NCBI RefSeq assembly: GCF_000689395.1
Contig: NZ_HG966617.1
Location: 1,002,753 to 1,066,752 of the forward strand
Origin: Candidatus Phaeomarinobacter ectocarpi
Lineage (GTDB): Bacteria; Pseudomonadota; Alphaproteobacteria; CGMCC-115125
Length of the DNA: 64,000 nt
Direction of reading: 5' to 3'
The stretch's first letter is position 1. Every line of letters starts with the position of its first letter. Below the pieces are notes generated by a model. That model searched no databases. It saw nothing but the letters and a program-made list of their open reading frames with translations, and was not told the DNA's origin. Positions 19,301-28,661 of this stretch are shown here, one piece after another. The translations under genes were made by a program, and so were the position numbers.

Positions 19301-20479
19301 ATGGGCAAGAACAGGGAATTTGATGTTGTCGTCTATGGCGCAACCGGCTTTACGGGCCGGCTCGTCGCAGAATACCTCAACAATCAATATGGCGTCGGCA
19401 AGGACCTGAAATGGGCCATGGCCGGCCGCAGCGAAGAAAAGCTCGCTGCTGTGCGTGACGAGATGGGCGTGCCCGCAGATGTGCCGTTTGTTGTCGCTGA
19501 CGCGTCAGACCCTGCATCCCTGAAAGCCATGGCAGAACGCACCGGCGTTGTTCTGACGACCGTTGGCCCCTACCAGCTCTATGGCAGTGATGTTGTGGCG
19601 GCCTGCGTTGCGGCAGGAACCGACTATGTGGATCTGTGCGGCGAAGTGAACTGGATGCACACCATGATCGCGGAGCATGGGGATGCCGCCAAAAAGTCCG
19701 GCGCGCGCATCGTCCTGTCATGCGGCTTTGATTCCATCCCCTTCGATCTGGGTGTCTACTTCCTCCAGGAACACGCCAAGAAGCAGCTCGGTGGTGTTGT
19801 TCCCCGCGTGAAGACACGCGTGCGCGAAATGAAGGGCACGTTCTCCGGCGGTACGGTCGCCAGTTTCCGCGCAACCATGGCCAGCGTTGGATCGGATCCT
19901 TCCGTGATCGAAATCCTGACCAACCCGTTTGCCTTGACAGAAGGCTTCAAGGGTCCCGATCAGCCTGCAGGCGACAAGCCGGTTCACGAAGATGATCTGG
20001 GCATGTGGGTGGCACCTTTCGTCATGGCGCCGATCAACACCCGCAATGTGCACCGCTCCAACATGCTGCTTGGCCATGCCTATGGCGAAGACTTCGTCTA
20101 TGACGAAATGATGATGGCAGGGCCCGGCGAACAGGGTGAAGCCGTTGCCAAGATGATTGCTGGCGACACGTCCATGATGAGCGACGACGCCCCCAAGCCC
20201 GGCGAAGGCCCGTCCAAGAAAGAGCGCGAAGAGGGCATGTACAATGTGCTCCTCATCGGCGAGGCCAAGGACGGCAAGAAGATCAATGTCACCGTCACCG
20301 GCGACCGCGATCCGGGCTATGGCTCGACCTCCAAAATCATCGCCGAAGCAGCTGTATGTCTGGCCAAGGATGACGTGGTTGAAGCCGGTGGTATCTACAC
20401 CTCCGCACCGGCCATGGGCATGAAACTGGTCGACCGTCTGGTGGCAAATGCCGGCCTGACATTCGACGTGGATGCCTAG
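19301..20479 (+). CDS. Saccharopine dehydrogenase-like reductase (trans-acting enoyl reductase type)
   Basis: A 392-residue NAD(P)-binding oxidoreductase. The Rossmann glycine motif is VVYGATGFTGRLVAEYL (residues ~9-25), followed by AMAGRSEEKL where the Arg suggests NADPH. The layout matches saccharopine-dehydrogenase-fold proteins such as mycobacterial trans-acting enoyl reductases, which saturate double bonds in lipid assembly, rather than a lysine-pathway enzyme. It precedes a thiolase and crotonases, consistent with lipid or fatty-acid metabolism. It is followed by a strong terminator, so it is probably its own transcript. Confidence 0.85.
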   Translation: MGKNREFDVVVYGATGFTGRLVAEYLNNQYGVGKDLKWAMAGRSEEKLAAVRDEMGVPADVPFVVADASDPASLKAMAERTGVVLTTVGPYQLYGSDVVAACVAAGTDYVDLCGEVNWMHTMIAEHGDAAKKSGARIVLSCGFDSIPFDLGVYFLQEHAKKQLGGVVPRVKTRVREMKGTFSGGTVASFRATMASVGSDPSVIEILTNPFALTEGFKGPDQPAGDKPVHEDDLGMWVAPFVMAPINTRNVHRSNMLLGHAYGEDFVYDEMMMAGPGEQGEAVAKMIAGDTSMMSDDAPKPGEGPSKKEREEGMYNVLLIGEAKDGKKINVTVTGDRDPGYGSTSKIIAEAAVCLAKDDVVEAGGIYTSAPAMGMKLVDRLVANAGLTFDVDA

Positions 20480-20525
20480 GTAAAATTTCATCCGTGAAAA
20501 ACCACGGATGACGCGACGTCAAGGG

Positions 20526-20560
20526 AAAGAGGGATGCGAAGTGACTCGCATCCCTCTTTT
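20526..20560 (+). terminator. Rho-independent terminator after the reductase gene
   Basis: Stem AGAGGGATGCGA / TCGCATCCCTCT (12 perfect pairs at 20528-20539 and 20546-20557, extendable by flanking A/T pairs), 6-base loop, then T residues. It sits between the reductase and thiolase genes. A second 8-pair hairpin (CATCCGTG/CACGGATG) lies just upstream at 20489-20510 without a T run. Confidence 0.85.
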
Positions 20561-20625
20561 GCGTCCGGTACACCACCCCCACATACAAATTCGATAAAAC
20601 GATCACACAATATGAGGATGAGGAA

Positions 20626-21867
20626 ATGAGCGAAGCATGGATCATCGATGCCTGCCGTACGCCCCGCGCGATCGGCAAGGCTGGCAAGGGCGCCCTGTGG
20701 GAACTGCACCCCCAGCATCTGGGCTCAACAGTTCTCAAGGCCGTTGCCGAGCGCAACAGCCTGAAGACCGAAGAGGTTGACGACATCATCTGGGGCACAT
20801 CCTCCCAGCGCGGCAAGCAGGCCGGTGACCTTGGTCGCATGGCCGCCCTCGACGCTGGTTATGACGTCCGTTCCTCCGGCATGACGCTTGATCGCTTCTG
20901 CGGCTCCGGCATCACCACTGTCAACATCGCGGCCGCCAACATCATGTCCGGCATGGAAGATCTGGTCATCGCCGGTGGCACCGAAATGATGTCCCTCAAC
21001 GGCCAGCCTGGCCATGAATCCATGAGCCCGTTCCTCGACAGTGGCAACGAGCACCTGCGCGACATGCACCCGCAGCCGCACCAGGGTGTCTGCGCTGACG
21101 CGATCGCAACGCTGGAAGGCATCTCCCGCGAAGCCGTTGATGACCTTGCTCTGGTCAGCCAGCAGCGTGCCGACAACGCCATCAAGAACGGCCACTTCGA
21201 CAAGGCGCTTGTGCCCGTCCTCAACATGGACGGCTCCGTTGCCCTCGACCACGAAGAGTTCCCGCGTCCGCAGACGACCCGCGAAGGCCTAGCAGGCCTC
21301 AAGGCGTCCTTTGCCGGCATCGCTGACTATGAGCTGGATGAGAAGGGCACGACCTTCCGCAAGCTCGTGCAGCAGGTCTATCCAGATCTCGAAATCAACC
21401 ACGTGCACCACGCCGGTAACTCATCCGGTGTCGTGGATGGTGCGGCAGCTGTTCTGCTGGCGTCCCCTGATTATGCCAAGAAGAACGGCCTCAAGCCCCG
21501 CGCCCGTGTCGTTGCCATGGCAAACATGGGTGACAGCCCGACACTGATGCTCAACGCACCAGTGCCTGCCGCCAAGAAGGTGCTTGATAAGGCCGGTCTC
21601 AAGGTTGAAGACATCGACCTGTTCGAAATCAACGAGGCGTTCTCCGTTGTGGCTGAAAAGTTCATCCGCGATCTCAACCTGGATCGCGACAAGGTCAACG
21701 TGAATGGCGGTGCCATGGCACTGGGCCACCCGATCGGTGCCACCGGCTCCATCCTCATCGGCACGATGGTTGATGAGCTTGAGCGTCAGGACAAGAAATA
21801 TGGTCTCGTCACCATGTGCGCTGCAGGCGGCATGGCTCCGGCCATCATCGTCGAACGCATGAACTAG
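20626..21867 (+). CDS. Acetyl-CoA C-acyltransferase (thiolase)
   Basis: A 413-residue thiolase that cleaves or forms 3-ketoacyl-CoA in fatty-acid metabolism. The nucleophile is Cys92 in DRFCGSG; the C-terminal catalytic residues appear in NGGAMALGHPIGATGS (His) and MCAAGGMAPAIIVE (Cys). FadI/FadA versus biosynthetic PhaA function cannot be separated by motif alone; the SEAWIIDACRTPRAIGKAGKG beginning is typical of acyl-degradation thiolases of alphaproteobacteria. Ribosome site GAGGA lies just upstream, and a strong terminator follows, so it is flanked by terminators on both sides. Confidence 0.93.
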   Translation: MSEAWIIDACRTPRAIGKAGKGALWELHPQHLGSTVLKAVAERNSLKTEEVDDIIWGTSSQRGKQAGDLGRMAALDAGYDVRSSGMTLDRFCGSGITTVNIAAANIMSGMEDLVIAGGTEMMSLNGQPGHESMSPFLDSGNEHLRDMHPQPHQGVCADAIATLEGISREAVDDLALVSQQRADNAIKNGHFDKALVPVLNMDGSVALDHEEFPRPQTTREGLAGLKASFAGIADYELDEKGTTFRKLVQQVYPDLEINHVHHAGNSSGVVDGAAAVLLASPDYAKKNGLKPRARVVAMANMGDSPTLMLNAPVPAAKKVLDKAGLKVEDIDLFEINEAFSVVAEKFIRDLNLDRDKVNVNGGAMALGHPIGATGSILIGTMVDELERQDKKYGLVTMCAAGGMAPAIIVERMN

Positions 21868-21876
21868 AACAAAATC

Positions 21877-21909
21877 TCCGGCGGTAGCAGCAGCTACCGC
21901 CGGATTTTT
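21877..21909 (+). terminator. Rho-independent terminator after the thiolase gene
   Basis: Twelve-pair GC-rich stem TCCGGCGGTAGC / GCTACCGCCGGA (21877-21888, 21893-21904) with an AGCA tetraloop and five T residues at 21905-21909. It lies 10 bases past the thiolase stop and 23 before the crotonase start. Confidence 0.92.
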
Positions 21910-21931
21910 ATGTCAGCAAGAGGAACATGAG

Positions 21932-22786
21932 ATGAGCGAACGTATGTCTGTATCCATCGACAACGGCGTGGCCGATGTCCGTCTTACCCGTGCTGACAAA
22001 ATGAATGCCCTTGATGATGCCATGTTCGAGGCCCTCATCACCCGCGGTCAGGAACTGGCCGCCAACCCGGATGTGCGCTGCATTGTCATCTCAGGCGAGG
22101 GCCGCGCCTTCTGCGCCGGTCTCGACATGGGCAATTTCGGCAAGATGGCTGATGCCAAGCCGGAAGACGCCGCCCCGACGGGAGGTGCAGGGCGTCTTGA
22201 GCAACGCACCCACGGCATTTCCAACCGTCCGCAATATGCGGTCCGCGTCTGGCGCGAAATGCCGGTACCCGTCATCGCCGCCGTTCATGGTGTCGCCTTT
22301 GGCGGTGGCTTTCAGGTGATCCTGGGTGCTGACATGCGCTACGTCGCACCGGACACCAAACTGTCCATCATGGAAATCCGCTGGGGCCTTGTGCCCGACA
22401 TGGCGGGAACCCAGATCATGCGTCATCTCGCCCGCGAAGACATTGTCCGCGAGCTGACATATACGGGCCGTGTCTTCTCAGGTGAAGAAGCACTGGAATA
22501 CGGCTTTGCCACCCGCGTTGAGGCAGACCCGCTGGCCGCAGCACTCGCCACCGCCCGCGAGATCGCGTCCAAAAGCCCATCGGCCATCGAAGCCTCCAAA
22601 CGTCTTCTCAGCGCAGCAGTCTATGCAGGCGAAGAAGAAGGTCTCGTGCTTGAATCCGTTGAGCAGGATGCCCTTATCGGCAGTGCCAACCAGACCGAAG
22701 CCGTCATGTCACAGCTTGAAAAGCGCGACGCCAACTACGCGCCCGCGCGCGAAGCCGGTGCGCCGACGCTCAGCAAGGCGGGCTGA
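21932..22786 (+). CDS. Enoyl-CoA hydratase/isomerase family protein (crotonase)
   Basis: A 284-residue crotonase-fold protein. The oxyanion-hole loops are GRAFCAGLDMGNF and GVAFGGGFQVILGADMR. The second catalytic Glu of rat crotonase (E164) has a counterpart in MEIRWGLVPDMAGTQ, but the first (E144, in GGGCELA) is replaced by Gln in GGGFQVI. It may therefore be an isomerase or another crotonase reaction rather than a textbook hydratase. GAGGAA is the ribosome site. The terminator upstream suggests it is transcribed separately from the thiolase unless readthrough occurs. Confidence 0.88.
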   Translation: MSERMSVSIDNGVADVRLTRADKMNALDDAMFEALITRGQELAANPDVRCIVISGEGRAFCAGLDMGNFGKMADAKPEDAAPTGGAGRLEQRTHGISNRPQYAVRVWREMPVPVIAAVHGVAFGGGFQVILGADMRYVAPDTKLSIMEIRWGLVPDMAGTQIMRHLAREDIVRELTYTGRVFSGEEALEYGFATRVEADPLAAALATAREIASKSPSAIEASKRLLSAAVYAGEEEGLVLESVEQDALIGSANQTEAVMSQLEKRDANYAPAREAGAPTLSKAG

Positions 22787-22787
22787 C

Positions 22788-23528
22788 CTACTTCTTGCCG
22801 AAACCCGCAATACGCTCCTGCATGTCCGGGCCAACGCCTTCGGATTTGTAGATTTCGTGCGCCAGCCCGGCCGACAGATCAAGGCCGTCCGTGTCCCGCA
22901 ACAGCTTCTTGAGTGCCCGCAGCGAGAACCAGGAGTTCTCCAGCATCACGTTGCAGAACGCCGCCACGTCATCATAGAAGCTGTCATTGGCGTAGCACAC
23001 ATTTGCCAGACCCATGGTCTCCGCCTGACGTCCTGAATAGGTCTGCGCGGTCAGCATCATTTCAGCCGCTTTGGTTTTGCCCACACGTCGCGGCAAGCGC
23101 TGGCTCATTCCCCACACGGGCGTGAGTGACCATTTGGCATGGGTGTCTGCAAACTTGGCATTCTCGCTTGCCAGCACAATGTCGCCCGCCAGAGCCAGCT
23201 CCAGAGCGCCCGTGTAGCAATGACTGTGCACTGCGCTGATGACCGGCTGTGGCAGATTCGCAAGCCGCTCGATCACCAGCGGCTGATAGTTCGGCCGCGG
23301 CAGCTTTTCGCCCGTGGCAATGTCTCCAAGGTCATGCCCGGCGGAAAAACAACGTCCCGCCCCACGCACAACGACACAGCCAACACTGTCCTGCGATGCT
23401 TCGATGTCGGCCACATGTGCCTCGAGTTCTTCAAACACAGGCACATTCAGCGCATTCAGCTTGTCAGGCCGGTTGATCGTCAGTGTCGCAACACCCTTGT
23501 CGTCCGAACGCAGAACCAGGTCACCCAT
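22788..23528 (-). CDS. Enoyl-CoA hydratase-like crotonase
   Basis: A 246-residue crotonase convergent with the preceding crotonase gene (2 bases apart). Oxyanion loops are GRCFSAGHDLGDIA and HSHCYTGALELALAGD. Here the Glu equivalent to E144 is kept (GALELAL), while the E164 position falls in FADTHAKWSLTPVWG with no Glu. The Ser-Ala-Gly-His-Asp loop is common in hydratase/isomerase paralogues of unknown substrate. Function beyond acyl-CoA binding is not assigned. Confidence 0.86.
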   Translation of the reverse strand: MGDLVLRSDDKGVATLTINRPDKLNALNVPVFEELEAHVADIEASQDSVGCVVVRGAGRCFSAGHDLGDIATGEKLPRPNYQPLVIERLANLPQPVISAVHSHCYTGALELALAGDIVLASENAKFADTHAKWSLTPVWGMSQRLPRRVGKTKAAEMMLTAQTYSGRQAETMGLANVCYANDSFYDDVAAFCNVMLENSWFSLRALKKLLRDTDGLDLSAGLAHEIYKSEGVGPDMQERIAGFGKK

Positions 23529-23630
23529 ATGTCGTCTCCCTCGTCACCTGCCAGGTTGGGGCCTATGGTTGTGCGCGGCGCAGCCGTAAGCTATCCCAGC
23601 AATCTGTAAATTTCGCTTTTCGGACCCAGT

Positions 23631-24524
23631 ATGCACACAAGGCTGACAGTCGTAACCGTCACACATAATGGCGGGCTGGTAATCGGTGGATTGCTGGACA
23701 GTCTGCCCCGTGACGTGCGGCTGGTGGTGGTGGACAACGCGTCGAGCGACGACACGCTGGACATCGTTCGGGCCAAACGACAAGACGCGACGATCCTGCG
23801 CAACGAGATTGGGCAGGGCTATGGTCGCGGCGCCAGTCGGGGGCTGGAAGCCGTGGAAACAGAGCTGGCCCTGCTCGCAAACCCGGACTCGGTGCTGAGC
23901 GCGGACGCCATTCAGGCGCTGATCGATGCCGCTGACACATATCCGGACGCTGCCATGTTCGGGCCGGTCCACAAGGCCGGGGACGGGCACATTGAGCCAA
24001 GCCATGACGTGGAGTTGTGGCGCCGGCACCTGTTCGGCAAACGCGATGGCGAACTGCCGCCCGATGGCGATATCTGCGTCGAGTTCATCTCAGGGGCCGT
24101 CAACCTCGTACGCATGGATGTGCTGAAGGAAATCGGCTTCTACGACCCGGACGTCTTTCTCTATTTCGAGGATGACGACATGTGCATGCGCATCCGCCGC
24201 GCCGGACACAGCCTTGTGGTTGTGCCCAAAAGTGTCGTCGTGCATCTCAATTCCGGCTCGGTGAGACCCAACGCCGCATATTACTGGGAGAAGTTCTGGC
24301 ACATCGCCTGGTCGCGGATTCACATTGAGCGCAAGTATCATGGCGCTGCCGCCGCGACGCGCCTCGCCGTGCGGGATACGCTGCGCTACGGCGTAAAGGC
24401 ATTGGGCAACTTTTTGGTCTTTCGTGGCTTCCAGGGCCGCAGGGATGCCGCAAGGTGCGCTGGCACCTGGGCCGCGCTGCGCGGCGTATCCGCGCTCCGG
24501 TCACTGGAAGAGGCGGGGAAATGA
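23631..24524 (+). CDS. Glycosyltransferase family 2 protein
   Basis: A 297-residue GT-A transferase. The N-terminal nucleotide-binding region includes VVTVTHNGG and [11 protein letters not shown]; the family's later acidic motif is [17 protein letters not shown], and the acceptor-domain opening is [20 protein letters not shown]. This pattern is that of rhamnosyltransferase-like enzymes adding sugars to surface glycans. Its stop overlaps the following acetyltransferase start (ATGA), so the two probably modify the same glycan. No ribosome site is obvious at the ATG. Confidence 0.88.
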   Translation: MHTRLTVVTVTHNGGLVIGGLLDSLPRDVRLVVVDNASSDDTLDIVRAKRQDATILRNEIGQGYGRGASRGLEAVETELALLANPDSVLSADAIQALIDAADTYPDAAMFGPVHKAGDGHIEPSHDVELWRRHLFGKRDGELPPDGDICVEFISGAVNLVRMDVLKEIGFYDPDVFLYFEDDDMCMRIRRAGHSLVVVPKSVVVHLNSGSVRPNAAYYWEKFWHIAWSRIHIERKYHGAAAATRLAVRDTLRYGVKALGNFLVFRGFQGRRDAARCAGTWAALRGVSALRSLEEAGK

Positions 24525-25111
24525 GCTTTCTGAAACAGCTACGCCGGAAAATCCGTAAACTGACAAAGTCAGAGCCTGACCTGGGCCCCGAAATCTCCAT
24601 CGGCCGCCATTCCTACGGTCTGGCACGGCGCATGGTCGCCGGTGCATCCATGGAAGCACCCCTCAAGGTTGGCGCGTTCTGTTCCATTGGGCCGGACGTT
24701 CTGTTCTTCTCAAAGGCGGATCACCCTATTGATCTGCCCAGCACTTACCCGTTCAAGACCCTGATCTGGGACACGGACAAGCCCAATCAGGATGCTGTCA
24801 CCAAGGGCGGTATCACCATCGGCAATGATGTGTGGATCGGCGCCCGCGCCATAATCATGTCAGGGGTCACCATCGCCGACGGCGCCATCGTGGCCGCAGG
24901 CGCTGTCGTCACCAAGGATGTGGAGCCCTATGCCATCGTCGGCGGCAATCCTGCACGCGAAATCCGCAAGCGGTTCGACGATGGGCAAATTACGGCGTTG
25001 CTCAATCTCAAATGGTGGGACTGGGCAGATGCGGACCTTGAAAAACTGCGCGTGCCTTTCTATGGGCCGGTCGATGCTTTTATCGAGGCGGCTTCGCGCG
25101 CAAAACGCTGA
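24521..25111 (+). CDS. CatB-type hexapeptide-repeat acetyltransferase
   Basis: A 196-residue left-handed beta-helix acyltransferase, expected as a trimer using acetyl-CoA. Imperfect hexapeptides run through [20 protein letters not shown] and [20 protein letters not shown], ending with [12 protein letters not shown], the usual terminal segment. The DHP motif ([15 protein letters not shown]) is the catalytic-histidine loop of the CatB/xenobiotic group. Starts within the glycosyltransferase stop codon. Most likely O-acetylates a sugar of a surface polysaccharide rather than a drug. Confidence 0.87.
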   Translation: MSFLKQLRRKIRKLTKSEPDLGPEISIGRHSYGLARRMVAGASMEAPLKVGAFCSIGPDVLFFSKADHPIDLPSTYPFKTLIWDTDKPNQDAVTKGGITIGNDVWIGARAIIMSGVTIADGAIVAAGAVVTKDVEPYAIVGGNPAREIRKRFDDGQITALLNLKWWDWADADLEKLRVPFYGPVDAFIEAASRAKR

Positions 25112-25120
25112 CTGTAGGCC

Positions 25121-26134
25121 TTAGCCGTAAAGCGCCTTTGCGATTTTGCTGTCTGTGGCAATCGCCTTTTTCAGATCGGCTTCAGCCTTCTCCACAATGG
25201 GATGGGCCTTGTCGGTGATTGCAGCCTTCCAGCTGTCCCGGTTCTTCAGCGCCGTATAATACGTCCTTACCGGGGCCAGGTCCGCATCCTGCAGGAAGTG
25301 ATCGAGCCACCCGGTCTCATCAACACGCAGTAGAATGCAGGACCATGTGACATCCGCCAACGTGTACTGCTCGCCAAGAATCCACGGGCCCTGCGTGCTT
25401 TCAAGTTTCTGTGCCAGTTGAGCCAGGTGACCGCGCATGTGATCGCGGCTGGCATGCATCATCTGCTGAAGTGGCTTCTGCGACAGCATGGTCCGCAGGC
25501 CAAAAAGGCGCGATGCCGTGAAGAAGGCCGGCCGTTTCTTGTCAGGGTGAAACAGGAAACCCACCAAAATCCGCCGCAGGGGAATGTATCGGATGGCGGT
25601 GACGAAGACGGGAAAAGTCAGCCCGGGAATGCAGCTGCCCGCACGGGCCGGCATGTTTTCCATCGGGTCGTCACTTGAGATGACGCCACTCTCCAGCCAG
25701 CGATTCATCTCCGTGCGTTCCGCAGGATCGGTTGGAACAAGCGAGCCCGCGTCGGGCGATGCATGATCCGCAACGTAGGTCAGAATGTCGTCCGATTCAT
25801 AAATCGGGTGGCCGTTGTGCACGAGTGTCGGCACCAGACCTGACGGGTTCACTTTCAGATACCGGGGGCCGATGGTTTCGTATTTGCCCGTCTCGATCAG
25901 ATCAATGGAGTGGTATCTGTAAGGCACGCCCGCTTCCGCCATCACAAGTCGCGTCTTGCGCGAACAATGTGAAAAGGCATTGGCATAGAGTTCAAACTCG
26001 TCCGTGTGGGGCAGGTTGATGTTCTCCTGCAGCCCACCGGTGACCGGATGCGTCCTGCGCCGTGACTTTTCAATCAGAAACCAGATCAGCAAAAAGCCGG
26101 CCAGCGCCGCGAGACTGATGGTAAAGGGTGTCAT
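25121..26134 (-). CDS. Membrane-anchored glutathione S-transferase family protein
   Basis: A 337-residue protein with an N-terminal membrane helix (residues 4-21) followed by a GST. The thioredoxin-like domain begins at ELYANAFSHCSRKTRLVMAEAG, with a Ser/Cys at the catalytic position, and continues to NPSGLVPTLVHNGHPIYESDDIL (the cis-Pro and Glu-Ser glutathione contacts). The C-terminal helical domain ends with ILGEQYTLADVTW. The large insert (about 155-230) resembles GDAP1-like GSTs. Its role is not known; it ends 10 bases from the acetyltransferase on the other strand. Confidence 0.82.
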   Translation of the reverse strand: MTPFTISLAALAGFLLIWFLIEKSRRRTHPVTGGLQENINLPHTDEFELYANAFSHCSRKTRLVMAEAGVPYRYHSIDLIETGKYETIGPRYLKVNPSGLVPTLVHNGHPIYESDDILTYVADHASPDAGSLVPTDPAERTEMNRWLESGVISSDDPMENMPARAGSCIPGLTFPVFVTAIRYIPLRRILVGFLFHPDKKRPAFFTASRLFGLRTMLSQKPLQQMMHASRDHMRGHLAQLAQKLESTQGPWILGEQYTLADVTWSCILLRVDETGWLDHFLQDADLAPVRTYYTALKNRDSWKAAITDKAHPIVEKAEADLKKAIATDSKIAKALYG

Positions 26135-26155
26135 GGTGTGTTCCCAGATAGGTTG

Positions 26156-27901
26156 CTATGCGGTCCAGATAGAGGACGGGCCGGGCAGGTAGGATCCATC
26201 ATCGACGCCAATCTCAGCGGCAATGAGGGCGTTCATCTGACTATTCAGGTCAAGAATGACATCGCCGTGCCGTTGCAGATCATTGGCCAGGTTTGTCGTT
26301 TCGGCAGGGTCCGTCAGCGAGTCATAGAGCTCAAGGTCATTGCGGGCTGAAAGGTCAGCCAGCGTGGCTGGCTGGTGATGTTCAAAGGGCGAGAAGTATC
26401 GCGCAAACTTGTAGCGTCCATCGGCGATGCCACGCATGTGGCCACGATTTTTGAATCCACCAAAAAACTCACGAAGGTCCATGGCGCCAAATTTGGCAAA
26501 TGGGCCTGAAGCTGCCTGCACAGCCGCAAAATTGCGAACGCTTTTTTCCGACATGTGAATGAGGCTGGTCCACTGCATCAGCGTCCCTGTGCGCGGGCCG
26601 TCCGTCACGGCGGTTCCCGTTGCAGTCAGTGCGGGAGACAGGTCCTGCCCTGCGAGCAATGGATACATTTCCTCACGGGTGGGCCCGTCAATTCCTGCGA
26701 AGGACAACAGCGTGGGCACCACGTCCAGTTGTGAGGCCAGTGCCTGAATTTCACGTCCGCCAGGCACATCAGGGTGCCGGATGAAGAACGGAATGTTCTG
26801 GTTCTCCCGGTAGATGTTGCCGCCTTTTTCGCGCAAGCCGTGCACTCCGGCCATCTCGCCATGGTCTGCCAGGTAGATGACAATGGTGTCCTTGTCCTGG
26901 CCGGTTGCCTCCAGGGCATCCAGAACAGAACCAAGGCTGCGATCCATGTCAGCCAGGCAGTTGAAGTAGTAATTGTTGTAGTCGCGCCAGTAGTCGGTCC
27001 GATCGAGCGGGATGTCTCCCAATGCCAACCCCATGACTTTCTGCATTTCGCGATGTGCGGGCGGTTTGCCCTCCAGCGTGGCATCGCCAAATGTGTCCGG
27101 CAGATCAATTCCCCAATCCTTGGCATACAAGGGATCATCGGGAGCCGGCATGATCACATCAGGAAAGTCGTTGAGCCGGGTTTTCTGTTGATGCTCACTG
27201 GTTTTGAAGAACATGATGTCGTGCGGATTGACGAAGTTCACTGCCGCGAACCATGGCTTGTCCCCGCCTTTTTGCTCCGCCATGAAGTTGGCCGCACTGG
27301 CAGCGCTCAGCGGGTCATACTTCCAGCCATGCTGTGCGCCATCACGTTCGCGGTCCTGGTCCGTATGCTCAAAACCAAAGCCGCCAAATGTTGCAGCTAT
27401 TGTGTCTGAACCAACCGCATCATCCACGCCGAAATGGCTGAGGTGCCACTTGCCGAAATAGCCGGTCGTATATCCAGCGTCCTGCATCATGGTGCCCAGT
27501 GTCGGGATGTCTTTTCTAAATCCACCGGAATAGGGCAGGGGCGTGTTTTCCCACAATCCGCTGTTCTGCGGGTGCAGACCGGAATAGACGATGCCGCGCG
27601 CCATTGAGCACAGATTGCTCACAGTGCTGGCATTGCGGAACACCGTGCTGTTGGCCATCAGCCGATCATGATGTGGCAGGCTGATGGTGGAGGGGATCAG
27701 ATGCCGGGCGCGCTCCTGGTCGGTCAGGACAAGCAGGATATTGGGACGCTTGCCTGAGGGCAGGGTGAGGTCAGCCCGGGCACGTTCTGCTTGTCCGGGG
27801 CGGACAAGCCGGTATGCGCCATAGGCCGCAGTGATGGCTCCCGCGCCGATCAGGGCGGTTCTGCGTGATATCGTCTTCAAGGCATCTGCTCCCCAGGGCA
27901 T
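26156..27901 (-). CDS. Sulfatase (alkaline phosphatase superfamily) with atypical CSMAR site
   Basis: A 581-residue exported hydrolase. The N-terminus has a Tat-like signal (SRRTALIGAGAITAAYGAY). The first metal-binding Asp pair sits in NILLVLTDQER, and the cofactor position is in VSNLCSMARGIVYSGLHP: the formylglycine cysteine is present but the family CxPxR/CxAxR is CSMAR, with Met in place of Pro/Ala. Later motifs GYFGKWHLSH and IYLADHGEMAGVHGLREKG are as expected. Substrate unknown; no maturase (FGE) gene is in the window. Convergence of pathway genes is not seen around it. Confidence 0.85.
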   Translation of the reverse strand: MPWGADALKTISRRTALIGAGAITAAYGAYRLVRPGQAERARADLTLPSGKRPNILLVLTDQERARHLIPSTISLPHHDRLMANSTVFRNASTVSNLCSMARGIVYSGLHPQNSGLWENTPLPYSGGFRKDIPTLGTMMQDAGYTTGYFGKWHLSHFGVDDAVGSDTIAATFGGFGFEHTDQDRERDGAQHGWKYDPLSAASAANFMAEQKGGDKPWFAAVNFVNPHDIMFFKTSEHQQKTRLNDFPDVIMPAPDDPLYAKDWGIDLPDTFGDATLEGKPPAHREMQKVMGLALGDIPLDRTDYWRDYNNYYFNCLADMDRSLGSVLDALEATGQDKDTIVIYLADHGEMAGVHGLREKGGNIYRENQNIPFFIRHPDVPGGREIQALASQLDVVPTLLSFAGIDGPTREEMYPLLAGQDLSPALTATGTAVTDGPRTGTLMQWTSLIHMSEKSVRNFAAVQAASGPFAKFGAMDLREFFGGFKNRGHMRGIADGRYKFARYFSPFEHHQPATLADLSARNDLELYDSLTDPAETTNLANDLQRHGDVILDLNSQMNALIAAEIGVDDGSYLPGPSSIWTA

Positions 27902-27932
27902 GGACTGTTTCTTGTCTTGCGGTAATTGGAAA

Positions 27933-28580
27933 TCAGGGCGTCTCGGCGTCCAGCCGGCTCAGCATGACATCTGCCACCATTGCCGCGTGCTCATTGACGA
28001 ATTCATCCGACCTCGGATCAATGCCAAAGACCCGCTTGCATTCGTGCTCTACTGAAAAAACAAACGCCCCGGCGCCCACCAGCAGGTAGAAGCCGTGCGG
28101 ATCAATCCCGACACCCAGGGCATCCGCTGCAACAGCCCTCATCGGCTTGACGTAGGTGTCGGCGATGTAGTCCATCCGCCAGGACGCTGCCTTGCCCTCC
28201 TGCACCATCAGCCGGTTGAGCTGCGGTACGTCGGCGCTGAATTGCACAAACATGGTGACATACAGCGTCAGCCTTTCGCGGAGCGGCAATGCCTCCATCA
28301 GGTCGATGACCTGGGCATTGCGCTCGCTGAGGCGACCGAAGACCCGGTCTACCACCTGCTTCCAGAACAGTTCCTTGGTGTCGAAGTGATAGGCGACCAG
28401 TCCACGCTGAACACCGGCATGGCTTTCGATCGTCCGGACGGACACGCCATCAAATCCAAGCGATGAAAAAAGGTCTGTGCCGGCATCCAGCAGCAATTCG
28501 CGGGTTTCTTCCGCCCGCTTTTGCGGCGCGCGGCGGCGGGGCGACTTCGGCTCGGTGGGCACAACTTCGGCGACTGGCAC
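27933..28580 (-). CDS. TetR-family regulator of the adjacent aromatic operon
   Basis: A 215-residue repressor. The helix-turn-helix lies in LLLDAGTDLFSSLGFDGVSV followed by RTIESHAGVQRGLVAYHFDTKE (residues ~30-75 from the start used). The frame is open up to 28637, but that reads through the inverted repeat; a GTG at 28580 has GGAG eight bases upstream and is preferred. Divergent from the dioxygenase gene with only 81 bases between starts, so one site can control both. The ligand-binding domain (about 85-215) is not assigned to a known inducer class. Confidence 0.85.
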   Translation of the reverse strand: MPVAEVVPTEPKSPRRRAPQKRAEETRELLLDAGTDLFSSLGFDGVSVRTIESHAGVQRGLVAYHFDTKELFWKQVVDRVFGRLSERNAQVIDLMEALPLRERLTLYVTMFVQFSADVPQLNRLMVQEGKAASWRMDYIADTYVKPMRAVAADALGVGIDPHGFYLLVGAGAFVFSVEHECKRVFGIDPRSDEFVNEHAAMVADVMLSRLDAETP

Positions 28581-28588
28581 GCGATCCA

Positions 28589-28655
28589 CTCCAATAAACT
28601 TGTTGTATAACAAATTTAATATCACTAAGTTCGGCATATAACAAGTTTATTGGAG
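28589..28655. promoter_or_regulatory. Large inverted repeat between divergent tetR and dioxygenase genes
   Basis: Sixteen perfectly complementary bases, CTCCAATAAACTTGTT (28589-28604) and AACAAGTTTATTGGAG (28640-28655), extend to 20 with one mismatch. The left arm is continued by its own near-perfect palindrome TTGTTGTATAACAA (28600-28613). The outer ends of the arms include the GGAG ribosome sites of both genes. The AT-rich core must hold both promoters, so TetR binding would shut both off. Confidence 0.8.
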
Positions 28656-28661
28656 GTCATC

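Noticed and set aside
20489-20510. First hairpin after the reductase gene as an independent terminator
   Set aside because: It has no T run on either strand; only the second hairpin at 20526-20560 qualifies.
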